Below are positions 1-9,329 of a stretch of 64,000 nt of DNA, piece after piece. The notes beneath the pieces were generated by a model that worked only from the letters and a program-made list of their open reading frames with translations, was not told the DNA's origin and did not search any database. The DNA is from an uncultured Bacteroidia bacterium. GTDB taxonomy: Bacteria > Bacteroidota > Bacteroidia > Bacteroidales > F082. The stretch lies in contig CACYHP010000001.1 of NCBI GenBank assembly GCA_902774295.1, positions 1,178,001-1,242,000 of the forward strand, in the 5' to 3' direction. The position numbers and the translations under genes are program-made. Position 1 is the first letter of the stretch. The number at the start of each line of letters is the position of its first letter.

Positions 1-645
1 ATCCGTCCAGACGTTGACCAGGTCGACATCAAAGGTAAGGCTATCCTCTTCGAAAGCGGTATCTACGCTAAGATCCCAACAGACATGCCAGAGAAACTCG
101 CATTGTCAGCATTAGACGTCGCTGGTGCTCCAGCACAGACAGCAAAACTCTGCCAGTACGGTCAGACAGTCGTCATCCTCGGCGCCGGTGGTAAGTCAGG
201 TATGCTCTGCGCTTACGAGGCTAAGAAACGCGTCGGCGTGACAGGTAAGGTCATCGGCATCGCCAACAGCCCTAAGTCAACACAGCGTATCAAAGACCTC
301 GGCTTCTGCGACATTGTCGAGAGCGCTGCAGGTATGACACCAGTTCAGGTTTATGAACTCGTCGAGAAACTCACAAACGGCAAGATGGCCGACGTGACAA
401 TCAACTGCGTGAACGTTCCGGATCAGGAGATGACAGCAGTCCTCTGCACAAAGGACGACGGTATCGTTTACTTCTTCTCAATGGCAACAAGCTTCACAAA
501 GGCTTCATTGGGTGCTGAAGGTATCGGCTCAGACGTCAACATGATCATGGGTAACGGCTACACCAAAGGTCACGCTGAATTCACACTTCAGGAACTCCGC
601 GAGAGCCCGAAACTCCGTAAGATTTTTGAAGAACTTTATGCTTAA
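1..645 (+). CDS. kdd: L-erythro-3,5-diaminohexanoate dehydrogenase, 3' part
   Basis: The frame is open from base 1, so the gene begins upstream of the window; 214 residues and the stop are visible, against about 345 for the family. The enzyme oxidises L-erythro-3,5-diaminohexanoate to 5-amino-3-oxohexanoate with NAD(P)+ in lysine fermentation. The visible part carries a Rossmann nucleotide-binding stretch, VVILGAGGKSGM, near its start, followed by an alternating alpha/beta pattern. Assignment rests on this fold plus its place directly before kamA. Base composition resembles the next genes. Identification as Kdd and not another Rossmann dehydrogenase is supported mainly by context and recognition of the sequence. 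Confidence 0.85.
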   Translation: MRPDVDQVDIKGKAILFESGIYAKIPTDMPEKLALSALDVAGAPAQTAKLCQYGQTVVILGAGGKSGMLCAYEAKKRVGVTGKVIGIANSPKSTQRIKDLGFCDIVESAAGMTPVQVYELVEKLTNGKMADVTINCVNVPDQEMTAVLCTKDDGIVYFFSMATSFTKASLGAEGIGSDVNMIMGNGYTKGHAEFTLQELRESPKLRKIFEELYA

Positions 646-650
646 TTAAG

Positions 651-725
651 ACTTTAGTCTTTAGTCTTTAGACTTTAGCCATATGGTTGATTTCTAAAGA
701 CTAATGACTAACGACTAAAGACTAA
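651..725. repeat. TTTAGTC tandem tract with inverted second half
   Basis: The kdd-kamA spacer is almost wholly built of a 7-base unit, TTTAGTC, in one orientation (651-679) and its complement, GACTAAA, in the other (692-725). The two halves can pair into an imperfect stem of about 25 bp that ends just before the kamA start. Similar tracts occur at 13561 and 34273. Confidence 0.8.
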
Positions 726-729
726 GAAT

Positions 730-2025
730 ATGGGAGAATCAAGAAGAAAAATAATGTTTCCGAACGTCACTGACGAACAGTGGAACGATTGGAAATGGCA
801 GGTCAAGAACCGCATCGAGACCCTTGAGGACTTGAAGAAATATGTGAAGCTGACCGAAGCTGAGGAAGAAGGCGTGAAGAAGACCCTTTCGACTCTGCGT
901 ATGGCTATCACTCCATATTATCTGAGCCTCATCAACCCTGACGACCCGGCTGATCCGGTCCGTCGCCAGGCTATCCCTACGGCTGCCGAGACACACATCG
1001 CACGTGCCGACTTGCTCGACCCGTTGCATGAGGACGAGGATTCACCAGTCCCAGGATTGACACACCGTTATCCAGACAGAGTGTTGTTCCTCATCACCGA
1101 TATGTGCTCAATGTACTGCCGTCACTGCACACGCCGTCGTTTTGCAGGTCAGAAGGATGACGAGTCACCAGCCGACAGAATAGAGAAAGCATTGGAATAC
1201 ATCGAGAAGACAGAATGTGTCCGCGACGTGTTGCTGTCAGGCGGCGACGCCTTGATGGTGAGCGACAAGAAGTTGGAATACATCATCGGTCGTCTCCGTC
1301 AGATCAAACATGTCGAGATAGTGCGTTTAGGAACACGTACTCCTGTGGTATGCCCACAACGTATCACTCCTGAGCTCTGCGACATGCTGAAGAAGTATCA
1401 TCCAATCTGGATCAACACACACTTCAACCACCCGAACGAGGTGACACCAGAGTCATTCGCAGCATGCGAGAGATTGGCAAACGCCGGTATCCCGTTAGGT
1501 AACCAGAGCGTGTTGCTCCGTGGCGTCAACGACTGCGTGTTCGTGATGCGTCAGCTCGTCCACGACCTCGTGAAGATGCGCGTGCGTCCGTACTATATTT
1601 ATCAGTGCGACCTCTCGATGGGTCTGGAGCACTTCAGAACACCGGTTTCGAAGGGTATCGAGATCATCGAAGGCTTACGCGGTCACACATCAGGCTTCTG
1701 CGTCCCGACATTCGTCGTCGATGCTCCAGGCGGTGGCGGCAAGACCCCGGTCATGCCACAGTACGTGATCTCACAGTCTCCAGGCAGAGTGGTGCTGCGT
1801 AACTTCGAAGGCGTCATCACAACCTACACCGAGCCGGCAGAATACCACAGCGAGTGCAACTGCCCTGAGTGCCAGGCACTTAAGAAGAGACTCGAGGCTG
1901 AGAGAGTGGAAGATGTCGACAGAAACAAACCTGTTGACGGCGTCATCACATTGCTCGAAGGCGAGAAGATGAACATCGAACCTGCTCATCTCTATCGTCA
2001 TGAAAGACAAAAACATAATAAATAA
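730..2025 (+). CDS. kamA: L-lysine 2,3-aminomutase
   Basis: Radical SAM, PLP-dependent enzyme converting L-lysine to L-beta-lysine, the first step of lysine fermentation. At 431 residues it is close to the 416 of the clostridial enzyme. The [4Fe-4S]/SAM motif is CSMYCRHC (C126, C130, C133). The PLP lysine is K338 in GGGGKTP, and D294 and D331 sit where the clostridial enzyme has the acidic residues that bind the substrate amino group. A C-terminal pair of cysteines (CNCPEC) fits the zinc site of this family. The start used gives a normal N-terminus and leaves the repeat tract as 5' leader. It is followed 11 bp later by a small membrane protein gene. Confidence 0.95.
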   Translation: MGESRRKIMFPNVTDEQWNDWKWQVKNRIETLEDLKKYVKLTEAEEEGVKKTLSTLRMAITPYYLSLINPDDPADPVRRQAIPTAAETHIARADLLDPLHEDEDSPVPGLTHRYPDRVLFLITDMCSMYCRHCTRRRFAGQKDDESPADRIEKALEYIEKTECVRDVLLSGGDALMVSDKKLEYIIGRLRQIKHVEIVRLGTRTPVVCPQRITPELCDMLKKYHPIWINTHFNHPNEVTPESFAACERLANAGIPLGNQSVLLRGVNDCVFVMRQLVHDLVKMRVRPYYIYQCDLSMGLEHFRTPVSKGIEIIEGLRGHTSGFCVPTFVVDAPGGGGKTPVMPQYVISQSPGRVVLRNFEGVITTYTEPAEYHSECNCPECQALKKRLEAERVEDVDRNKPVDGVITLLEGEKMNIEPAHLYRHERQKHNK

Positions 2026-2036
2026 AAACTAACTGT

Positions 2037-2291
2037 ATGAGCGAGAATAATTATCATAAAGTATCAAGCTGGAAACTTATCCTGGTTCTGATGCTTATTG
2101 TTTGGATGATAAATGTACTTATGTCATTTGTCTACAAAACACAGCCGAATTTCTTTATGTTCACTTGGCTGACAAACATATTCCTGTGTTTTGTTGAAAC
2201 AGTTCTTGTATCAATAATTTGCTATGTTTTTTATCTTTTGTTCTTTAAACATAGGAATAGAGATAAAGAAGAAGATAATGACGCTCAATAA
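2037..2291 (+). CDS. small two-helix membrane protein in the lysine cluster
   Basis: An 84-residue protein of unrecognised family. It has a short polar N-terminus, two hydrophobic segments (about residues 13-33 and 43-70) and a charged C-terminal tail rich in K, R, E and D. It is 11 bp after kamA and 3 bp before kamB, so it is almost certainly co-transcribed with lysine fermentation genes. Position alone hints at a role in lysine uptake or membrane association of the pathway; nothing in the sequence proves this. Confidence 0.7.
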   Translation: MSENNYHKVSSWKLILVLMLIVWMINVLMSFVYKTQPNFFMFTWLTNIFLCFVETVLVSIICYVFYLLFFKHRNRDKEEDNDAQ

Positions 2292-2294
2292 GTT

Positions 2295-3302
2295 ATGCCT
2301 TTCATTGAGGAACTTATAAAATACAGAAGCTGTTCTATCGTGGGGCTGGCGAAAAACACCGGCAAAACGGTGAGTCTGAACTATGTTTTAGGCCGCTTGC
2401 CCCTCGACAGAATGCGTATAGCACTAAGTTCCATTGGTATCGACGGCGAGACGACCGACCAGGTAACCAAAACGGCGAAGCCTGAGATAACATTACAAGA
2501 AGGCACATATTTCGGGACAAGCGAGAAACATTATCTTCAGAGAAGACTGGTCTCGGAGCTTGTCGATGTGAGCGATGAGAACACCTCATTAGGAAGGATT
2601 GTTACGGCCAGGGCGCTGACCAAAGGCAAGATTCTGCTGTCGGGACCCTCGTCGAACCTCGGATTGAGACGTTGGAAGACCTCGATGGAGAAATATAACA
2701 TCGACCTGATAATCATCGATGGGGCGCTTTCGCGAATGAGTCTGGCGTCGCCGGCAACGAGCGAGTCGATGATTCTGGCAACGGGAGCGGCGTATTCGGC
2801 CAACATCACAAACCTCGTGCAGAAGACAGCATTCGTGGTGGATATGGTGAATCTGGATCTGACATCTGAAGAAAACAGATTGAGATTCAACGACATACAC
2901 ACAGGTGTTTGGGCTGTCGACGACAACGACGAGCTTCATGACTTGAAAGTGACGTCCTCGTTATCGACGAAAATCTGCACCGATGGCATAGAGCACTGCA
3001 AGACGCTGTTTATGAGCGGCGCGCTGACAGACGGCTTTATGGAACACATCCGCACCAAGAAGATTTTCAAGGAGACGGAGATAGTGGTGACTGATTTTAC
3101 GAAGATTTTCCTTACACCTATATTATATAAGGCGTTTGTGAGAGGAGGCGGCAAGATCAGTGTGATGCAAAAAAGCAAGCTCATCGCAGTGACGGTGAAC
3201 CCGACGGCACCCAACGGCATGGTGCTCGACTCGGACAGACTATGTAAAACAATGTCGGAAGCCATCAACCTTCCGGTTTATGATTTAAAAAAATGCGACT
3301 GA
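2295..3302 (+). CDS. kamB: probable lysine 5,6-aminomutase reactivase subunit KamB
   Basis: A 335-residue protein with a P-loop-like motif, KNTGKT, near residues 20-25, placed between kamA and the MutS-like kamC. In lysine-fermenting Fusobacterium, Porphyromonas and clostridia two genes in this position, KamB and KamC, are assigned to reactivation of the B12-dependent lysine 5,6-aminomutase. The coding region overlaps kamC by 10 bp, suggesting coupled translation and a complex. The name is by context and overall resemblance; the fold outside the P-loop is not recognisable by eye. Confidence 0.7.
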   Translation: MPFIEELIKYRSCSIVGLAKNTGKTVSLNYVLGRLPLDRMRIALSSIGIDGETTDQVTKTAKPEITLQEGTYFGTSEKHYLQRRLVSELVDVSDENTSLGRIVTARALTKGKILLSGPSSNLGLRRWKTSMEKYNIDLIIIDGALSRMSLASPATSESMILATGAAYSANITNLVQKTAFVVDMVNLDLTSEENRLRFNDIHTGVWAVDDNDELHDLKVTSSLSTKICTDGIEHCKTLFMSGALTDGFMEHIRTKKIFKETEIVVTDFTKIFLTPILYKAFVRGGGKISVMQKSKLIAVTVNPTAPNGMVLDSDRLCKTMSEAINLPVYDLKKCD

Positions 3303-4639
3303 AACAACTCATAGAGCAACCCTGCGGTCTGAAATATATGATTGACAACCTCGACACCCATTCGGGCTTCGCGAGGCGTATGATTTTGGATACCGAGATG
3401 CCGACGAATGTCAGGATTATCAATGCTAACTATCAGATTCTCAAGCAGTTTTATGATGTTGTAAACAATCAGGAGAACCAAAACCAGATCAACAACCTGC
3501 AGTTTAAGCTCTGCAATCTGAAGGAGATTGGGGGCACAATCACGCATCTTCGGAACAAATATGTCTTGGACGACATCGAGCTTTTCGAGGTGAAGCATCT
3601 GGCGATGCTCGCTGGTGAGGTACAGGTGGTGATGAACAGCTTACAGCTGGGCGAGAGCATTTTTATCCCGAATTTGGAAGAGGTGGTGAGCATCCTCGAC
3701 CCTGACGGGATGAAGATTGCGAGTTTTTATATCTATGACTCGTATTCACCGCGCTTGATGGAGCTTAGGCGCATCATGAAGGCGAAGGACGACTTCGATG
3801 AGGCGCTGTTCAGCGAGATGACATCCATTGAAGACGAAGTGCGCGCCAAGCTGTCGATGCAGCTCTCGAAGTTTGCCGACGAGCTTGAGGCAGCGCAGAA
3901 AGCCTTGGCATTCATTGACTTAAACCTCGCTAAGGCCTATCAGATGATAAAATATAACCTCTGTTTCCCGACCATTTCAGATAATGGAGCGACGGAATAC
4001 GAGGGGCTGTTCAATCCCGAGGTGAAAGACGCGTTGGAGCAGCGTAACCGCACGTTCCAGCCGGTTGACATCACATTCTGGAACAAGCCGACATTGATAA
4101 CAGGAGCCAATATGGGAGGTAAGACAGTGGTTTTGAAGACATTGACACTGTGTCAGTATCTGTTCCAGTTCGGTTTTGGCATTCCTGCGACAAAAGCCAA
4201 AGTTGATTTGAAAGATGAAATATATTTCTGCATTGGCGATGAGCAGTCTATTGAAAAAGGATTGTCGTCATTTGCTGCAGAAATGAAAAATATCGATGCT
4301 GTTATCAAGGCATCGCGTGGAAAAGGAAAGATTTTAGCGTTGATTGATGAGCCGGCAAGGACCACGAACCCGAAAGAGGGAACGGCGTTGGTTTCATCGT
4401 TGGTGAAGGTTCTCGAGGTTGAGAACGTGAGCCTCGTCATGACAACGCATTACGATATAGAGCCAAATGATTCAAGGCGTTTGAAGGTCAAAGGTTTTGA
4501 AAACGGCTCAATGAATTACGAGCTTGTTGAAGTCAAAGACGGCGAAGTGCCGCATGAGGCTTTGAATATTGCTGAAAGCTTAGGAATTGATTCTGAATGG
4601 ATTTCTAAAGCACGTGAAATTTTGAAAATAAAAGAATAA
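3293..4639 (+). CDS. kamC: MutS-like ATPase, probable lysine 5,6-aminomutase reactivase KamC
   Basis: A 448-residue MutS-family ATPase without the mismatch-recognition domain. The Walker A is TGANMGGKT (about residues 270-278), Walker B is ILALIDEP (about 347-354), and a TTH motif follows near residue 385, as in MutS core domains. An alpha-helical lever-like region precedes it. It is too short for DNA repair MutS and lies in the lysine operon between kamB and kamD, so it most likely acts as the ATPase that restores damaged lysine 5,6-aminomutase by exchanging cobalamin. It overlaps kamB by 10 bp and is followed by kamD after 17 bp. Confidence 0.75.
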   Translation: MRLKQLIEQPCGLKYMIDNLDTHSGFARRMILDTEMPTNVRIINANYQILKQFYDVVNNQENQNQINNLQFKLCNLKEIGGTITHLRNKYVLDDIELFEVKHLAMLAGEVQVVMNSLQLGESIFIPNLEEVVSILDPDGMKIASFYIYDSYSPRLMELRRIMKAKDDFDEALFSEMTSIEDEVRAKLSMQLSKFADELEAAQKALAFIDLNLAKAYQMIKYNLCFPTISDNGATEYEGLFNPEVKDALEQRNRTFQPVDITFWNKPTLITGANMGGKTVVLKTLTLCQYLFQFGFGIPATKAKVDLKDEIYFCIGDEQSIEKGLSSFAAEMKNIDAVIKASRGKGKILALIDEPARTTNPKEGTALVSSLVKVLEVENVSLVMTTHYDIEPNDSRRLKVKGFENGSMNYELVEVKDGEVPHEALNIAESLGIDSEWISKAREILKIKE

Positions 4640-4656
4640 ATTAAAAATATAAAACT

Positions 4657-6210
4657 ATGACAAGCAAATTAGGACTTGATTTTACAAAAGTTGAGTATGC
4701 AAGAGGTTTGGCAAAGAAGATCGCCGACCAGGTGCAGGAATTCGTTGAACAGTATACTACCGTCGCAGTGGAGCGTACATTGAGCCGTTTGATGGGTATT
4801 GACGGCGTCGATGAGAACCAGGTGCCGCTGCCGAACGTGGTGGTCGACACACTGAAGGAGAAGGGCGTGCTGAGCGAAGGCGTGCTGTTCTTCATCGCTA
4901 ACGCTATGATTCAGACTGGCTTGAAGCCACAGCAGATCGCTGAGCAGGTGGCAGCCGGCAAGCTCGACATCACCAAGGTGGTGACCCGCGACCAGAAGAA
5001 GATCGCTGAGACACTGCAGCCGGTCATTGACGAGAACGTTGGTAAGATCCGCGCTCGCCATGACAGACGTGACCATTACCTCAACACCATAGGCGAGGGC
5101 CCGAAGCCATACCTTTATATTATTGTGGCAACAGGTAACATCTATGAGGACGTGGTGCAGGCTCAGGCCGGTGCACGTCAGGGTGCTGACGTCATCGCTG
5201 TGATCCGTACTACCGGTCAGTCGTTGCTTGACTACGTGCCATACGGCGCCACAACAGAAGGTTTCGGCGGTACATTCGCTACACAGGAGAACTTCCGTAT
5301 CATGCGTAAGGCATTGGACGAGGTGGGCGAGGAGCTCGGACGTTACATCCGTCTGTGTAACTACTGCTCAGGTCTCTGTATGCCTGAAATCGCCGTCATG
5401 GGTGCTTTCGAAGGCCTCGACGTGATGTTGAACGACGCTCTCTACGGTATCTTGTTCCGCGATATCAACATGCAGCGTACTCTTATCGACCAGTACATGA
5501 GCCGTATCATCAACGGATTTGCCGGCGTCATCATCAATACCGGTGAGGATAACTACCTGACAACCGCTGACGCTGTCGAGGCAGCTCACACTGTGTTGGC
5601 ATCAGACCTTATCAACGAACAGCTTGCATTCTCAGCAGGTTTGAAGGAAGAGCAGATGGGCTTGGGTCACGCTTTCGAGATGGACCCGATGCTTGAAAAC
5701 GGCTTCCTCCTCGAGCTCGCACAGGCTCAGATGACACGTGAGATCTTCCCGAAGGCTACTTTGAAATACATGCCTCCGACCAAGTTCATGACAGGTAACA
5801 TCTTCCGCGGTCACATCCAGGATGCTTTGTTCAACATCATTGGTATCTGGACACATCAGGGAATCCAGCTGCTCGGTATGCCTACCGAAGCTATCCATAC
5901 TCCGTTCATGAGCGACCGTTACCTATCAATCGAGAACGCTAAATACATCTTCAACAACCTCCACAGCATCGGCGAGGAGATGGAGTTTAAAGAAGGCGGT
6001 ATCTGCCGTGAGCGTGCTAAGTTAGTGTTAAACAACACTATAGCATTGCTCGAGGAAATCGTGAAGGAAGGCTTGTTCACCGCTCTTGAAAAAGGTATCT
6101 TCGGTGATGTGAAACGTCCGAAGAACGGTGGTAAAGGTCTCGAAGGCGTTACACAGAAAGGTGAGAACTATTACAACCCATTCGTGGAAATCATGAAGGG
6201 TAAGAGATAA
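4657..6210 (+). CDS. kamD: lysine 5,6-aminomutase alpha subunit
   Basis: A 517-residue protein, the usual full length of the alpha subunit (about 516). With the beta subunit KamE it makes the adenosylcobalamin/PLP enzyme that turns L-beta-lysine into L-erythro-3,5-diaminohexanoate, the substrate of Kdd. It has no DxHxxG cobalamin motif, as expected, since that motif and the PLP lysine lie on KamE. In known clusters kamE follows directly; here the next gene starts 3 bp later and is a transporter. The downstream transporter probably belongs to the same transcript. Confidence 0.92.
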   Translation: MTSKLGLDFTKVEYARGLAKKIADQVQEFVEQYTTVAVERTLSRLMGIDGVDENQVPLPNVVVDTLKEKGVLSEGVLFFIANAMIQTGLKPQQIAEQVAAGKLDITKVVTRDQKKIAETLQPVIDENVGKIRARHDRRDHYLNTIGEGPKPYLYIIVATGNIYEDVVQAQAGARQGADVIAVIRTTGQSLLDYVPYGATTEGFGGTFATQENFRIMRKALDEVGEELGRYIRLCNYCSGLCMPEIAVMGAFEGLDVMLNDALYGILFRDINMQRTLIDQYMSRIINGFAGVIINTGEDNYLTTADAVEAAHTVLASDLINEQLAFSAGLKEEQMGLGHAFEMDPMLENGFLLELAQAQMTREIFPKATLKYMPPTKFMTGNIFRGHIQDALFNIIGIWTHQGIQLLGMPTEAIHTPFMSDRYLSIENAKYIFNNLHSIGEEMEFKEGGICRERAKLVLNNTIALLEEIVKEGLFTALEKGIFGDVKRPKNGGKGLEGVTQKGENYYNPFVEIMKGKR

Positions 6211-6213
6211 CGA

Positions 6214-7113
6214 ATGCATAAAATTCGTCCGTACGTTCTGCCGATTGCCATAGTGTTGGGACTTCTGTTCCACTCCTGGTGCGGTGTTTTGAAGGTGGCG
6301 GTGCCGTATCTTATCTTCAGCATTTTGCTGTTGAACTTTGCGGCTGTCGACGTCAAGAAGATGCGCTTCTCGAAGATGTATCTCTGGCTTATGCTTTACC
6401 AGATTGGCGTCAGCATTGGGATGTATTATCTGCTGATGACCTTCAATGCCAGCGAGATGTTGGCGCAAGGCGTGATGCTTGGCGTGTTGTGTCCGGTGGC
6501 GGCGTCGGTGGTGGTGATATCGTGCATGTTGGGCGCAAACCGCGAGACAGTGACGAGCTACACCATCATTGGAAACCTGATGGTGGCGATAGTGGCACCG
6601 ATATATTTCTCGTTTATCGGGAATCATCAGGAGATTCCGTTTTGGACGTCGTTCTGGATGATTCTCGGTAAGATCGGGACGATAATAGCACTGCCGTTCT
6701 TTGTAGCACTTACGACTCAGGTGGTCATGCCGAAGGTGCATGATTTACTCTGTAAGATAAAAGGAGTGTCGTTCTATTTGTGGTCTGTTGCTTTGACTAT
6801 TACTCTCGGTCAGACTATAGATTTCATGTTTATGGAAGGGAAGGAAAACCTGCCTGCAATAATTTGGCTCGGCGTGTTTTCAATAGCTTTCTGCGTTGTA
6901 CAGTTTGCGTTGGGCAAGTACATCGGACATAAATACGGCGACATCATCGCGGGCGGACAGCTGCTGGGACAGAGGAACTCGGCAATGGGAATATGGATGG
7001 CTAACACCTATCTCAACCCGTTGGCAGCGATATTCCCCGCGTTGTATTCGGTATGGCAGAATCTGTTTAATAGCATACAGTTATGGTATCATGATAAAAA
7101 ATTAAATCTATGA
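6214..7113 (+). CDS. BASS-like membrane transporter
   Basis: A 299-residue polytopic protein with about nine hydrophobic segments. The C-terminal GQRNSAMGIWMANTYLNPL resembles the substrate/Na+ site region of the bile acid:sodium symporter superfamily, which moves organic anions and other small metabolites. It begins 3 bp after kamD and ends with an ATGA overlap into the peptidase gene, so it is coupled to both. Uptake or release of an intermediate of lysine fermentation is an inference from position. The family call is moderate; substrate is unknown. Confidence 0.7.
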   Translation: MHKIRPYVLPIAIVLGLLFHSWCGVLKVAVPYLIFSILLLNFAAVDVKKMRFSKMYLWLMLYQIGVSIGMYYLLMTFNASEMLAQGVMLGVLCPVAASVVVISCMLGANRETVTSYTIIGNLMVAIVAPIYFSFIGNHQEIPFWTSFWMILGKIGTIIALPFFVALTTQVVMPKVHDLLCKIKGVSFYLWSVALTITLGQTIDFMFMEGKENLPAIIWLGVFSIAFCVVQFALGKYIGHKYGDIIAGGQLLGQRNSAMGIWMANTYLNPLAAIFPALYSVWQNLFNSIQLWYHDKKLNL

Positions 7114-9245
7114 AAATCTTAAAAACATCTTTACTGATCATGGGAAGCATGGTAATGTTATCCGCATGCGATACTCGTTATAAGATTAAGGAGTATCCTC
7201 AAGCTGAACGCGACGAGACTGTCGTGGACAATTATTTTGGAACAGAGGTCGCTGACCCTTATCGTTGGCTCGAAAACGACACTTCTGCCGCTACTTTGGC
7301 ATGGGTGGAGGCTGAGCGTGCGTTGACAGACGATTATCTCAGTCATATCAAAGTGAGAAGTGTTCTCAAGGAACGTCTCACGCAAATCGCTGATTATGAG
7401 AAATATGGCGTTCCGTCGAAACGTTTTGGAAAATATATCTACAGCAAAAACGACGGTCTGCAGAACCAGAGTGTTTATTACATTCAGGATGCCGACGGCG
7501 GCGAGCCTGAGGTGCTTCTCGACCCGAATGCTTTGTCGGATGACGGCACAGTTTCCCTTGGCGGAATGAGCTTGTCGCACGACGGCAAATATCTCGCTTA
7601 TTATATCCAGCGCAGCGGTTCCGACTGGGTCGAGATTTATGTAAAAGACGTGGCAACGAAAGAACTGCTTCCAGACCATATCGAATGGGCTAAGTTCACT
7701 GGCGCCAGCTGGTATAAGGACGGCTTCTTCTATGCATCTTACGACAAACCGGTGGAAGGCAAGGAGTTTTCAAATGTTAACGAAAATCACAAGATTTATT
7801 ATCATAAGCTCGGTGACCCTCAGGAGAAAGACGAGCTCTTTTATGAGAATCCTAAGCAGCCTCGTTATTTCCACGGCGTCGGTCTGACTGAAGATGAACG
7901 TTACATGTTCTTGTACGAAAGCGGTCAGGGTGCAGGACATACCTTGTGGATTCGCGATATGAACGATAAGAAAGGCAAGTTCGTGCAAATCGCTTTCGAC
8001 ATGGATTATCAGTACAGCCCTATCGATATCATCGACGGAAAGATGTACATCATGACGAACTACGACGCCCCGAAAGGCATGGTTTGTGTGGCGGATGTCA
8101 AAGATGTCAACAAGGCTTCTATTGAAAACTGGGAGGTGTTGATTCCTGAAAATGAAAACGTGATGGTAGGCGCACAGATGGGTGCAGGCAAGATGATTAT
8201 CACCTACGACAAAGACGCTTCAAATCATGCATACGTCTATGAACTCGACGGCACGATGAAACATGAGATTCAGTTCCCTACATTCGGCTCTGCAGGCATA
8301 GTGAGCCGTTACGATGAACCTGAGATCTTCTATGCTTTCACATCGTTTACCTTCCCGACAACTATTTACAAATATGATATCGAGGCGAACACTTCAGAGG
8401 TGTTCCGCGCTCCGAATGTCGCTTTCAATCCTGAGGATTATGTGACAGAGCAGGTGTTCTACACCAGCAAAGACGGCACACGCGTTCCTATGTTCCTGAC
8501 ATACAAGAAAGACTTGCAGAAAGACGGCAAGAACCCAACCTTACTTTACGGTTACGGCGGCTTCAACATCACTTTGAACCCTGGCTTCTCGACCATGCGT
8601 ATCCCGTTCCTTGAGATGGGTGGCGTTTATGCTATGGCAAACCTCCGTGGCGGCAACGAATATGGTGAGGAATGGCATCTTGCCGGCACCAAGTTGCAGA
8701 AACAGAACGTGTTCGACGACTTCATTGCTGCAGCAGAATATCTCATCGATAACAAATACACTTCGCCAGATTATCTCGCCATCAACGGCGGCTCAAACGG
8801 CGGCTTGTTGGTCGGCGCCGTCGTCAACCAGCGTCCTGACTTGTTCCGAGTGGCAGTGCCTCAGGTCGGTGTGATGGACATGTTGCGTTACCATCTGTTC
8901 ACCATCGGCTGGAACTGGGCTTCAGATTACGGCACCAGCGAGGACAGCAAGGAGATGTTCGAGGCGTTGTATGCTTACTCACCATTGCATACCATCCAGA
9001 GCGGTCCTGACGTTCATTATCCCGCCATCATGGTGACGACTGCAGACCACGACGACCGTGTCGTCCCTGCACACTCATTCAAATATGCGGCAGAGCTGCA
9101 ACATGCTCAGACTGGCGACGAACCTAAGATTATCCGCATCGACAGCAAGGCAGGTCACGGCGGAGGCAAACCGATGGCGAAAGTCATAGAGGAACAAGCT
9201 GATATATATGCATTTATCCTTTATAATATCGGCGTATCAAAATAA
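7110..9245 (+). CDS. prolyl oligopeptidase, S9A family, lipoprotein
   Basis: A 711-residue serine peptidase that cleaves short peptides after proline. A signal peptide with lipobox LSAC (Cys20) predicts a lipid-anchored, periplasmic or outer-membrane protein. A propeller region (about residues 100-430) precedes the alpha/beta-hydrolase domain. The catalytic serine is S562 in GGSNGG, the acid lies in TADHDDRVVP (about 644-653) and the histidine in AGHGGGK close to the C-terminus. Its start overlaps the transporter stop by 4 bp (ATGA). A rho-independent terminator follows. Peptide breakdown here could feed the amino acid fermentation genes upstream. Confidence 0.93.
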   Translation: MKILKTSLLIMGSMVMLSACDTRYKIKEYPQAERDETVVDNYFGTEVADPYRWLENDTSAATLAWVEAERALTDDYLSHIKVRSVLKERLTQIADYEKYGVPSKRFGKYIYSKNDGLQNQSVYYIQDADGGEPEVLLDPNALSDDGTVSLGGMSLSHDGKYLAYYIQRSGSDWVEIYVKDVATKELLPDHIEWAKFTGASWYKDGFFYASYDKPVEGKEFSNVNENHKIYYHKLGDPQEKDELFYENPKQPRYFHGVGLTEDERYMFLYESGQGAGHTLWIRDMNDKKGKFVQIAFDMDYQYSPIDIIDGKMYIMTNYDAPKGMVCVADVKDVNKASIENWEVLIPENENVMVGAQMGAGKMIITYDKDASNHAYVYELDGTMKHEIQFPTFGSAGIVSRYDEPEIFYAFTSFTFPTTIYKYDIEANTSEVFRAPNVAFNPEDYVTEQVFYTSKDGTRVPMFLTYKKDLQKDGKNPTLLYGYGGFNITLNPGFSTMRIPFLEMGGVYAMANLRGGNEYGEEWHLAGTKLQKQNVFDDFIAAAEYLIDNKYTSPDYLAINGGSNGGLLVGAVVNQRPDLFRVAVPQVGVMDMLRYHLFTIGWNWASDYGTSEDSKEMFEALYAYSPLHTIQSGPDVHYPAIMVTTADHDDRVVPAHSFKYAAELQHAQTGDEPKIIRIDSKAGHGGGKPMAKVIEEQADIYAFILYNIGVSK

Positions 9246-9267
9246 TTAATGTTGATATTTTGTTAAT

Positions 9268-9299
9268 AAAAAGTCTACAGTTTTTGTAGACTTTTTTTT
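9268..9299 (+). terminator. rho-independent terminator after the peptidase gene
   Basis: A 12-bp perfect stem (9268-9279 with 9285-9296), loop GTTTT, followed by a T run. It closes the kam-peptidase transcript. Confidence 0.9.
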
Positions 9300-9306
9300 A
9301 TTTTTG
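9299..9306 (+). promoter_or_regulatory. Bacteroidota -7 element, RND operon
   Basis: TATTTTTG fits TAnnTTTG and lies 24 bases before the membrane-fusion gene start. It directly abuts the terminator tail. No good -33 TTTG is seen at the usual distance. Confidence 0.5.
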
Positions 9307-9329
9307 CGTGTATTAAAATACTTTTATAT

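Noticed and set aside
3293..4639. DNA mismatch repair MutS
   Set aside because: It has only the ATPase core, lacks the mismatch-binding N-terminal domain and is embedded in the lysine operon.
6028..6741. Minus-strand open frame of 237 codons opposite kamD and the transporter gene
   Set aside because: It is a shadow of two well-supported genes, is rich in histidine and glutamine from reversed codons, and has no recognisable domain.
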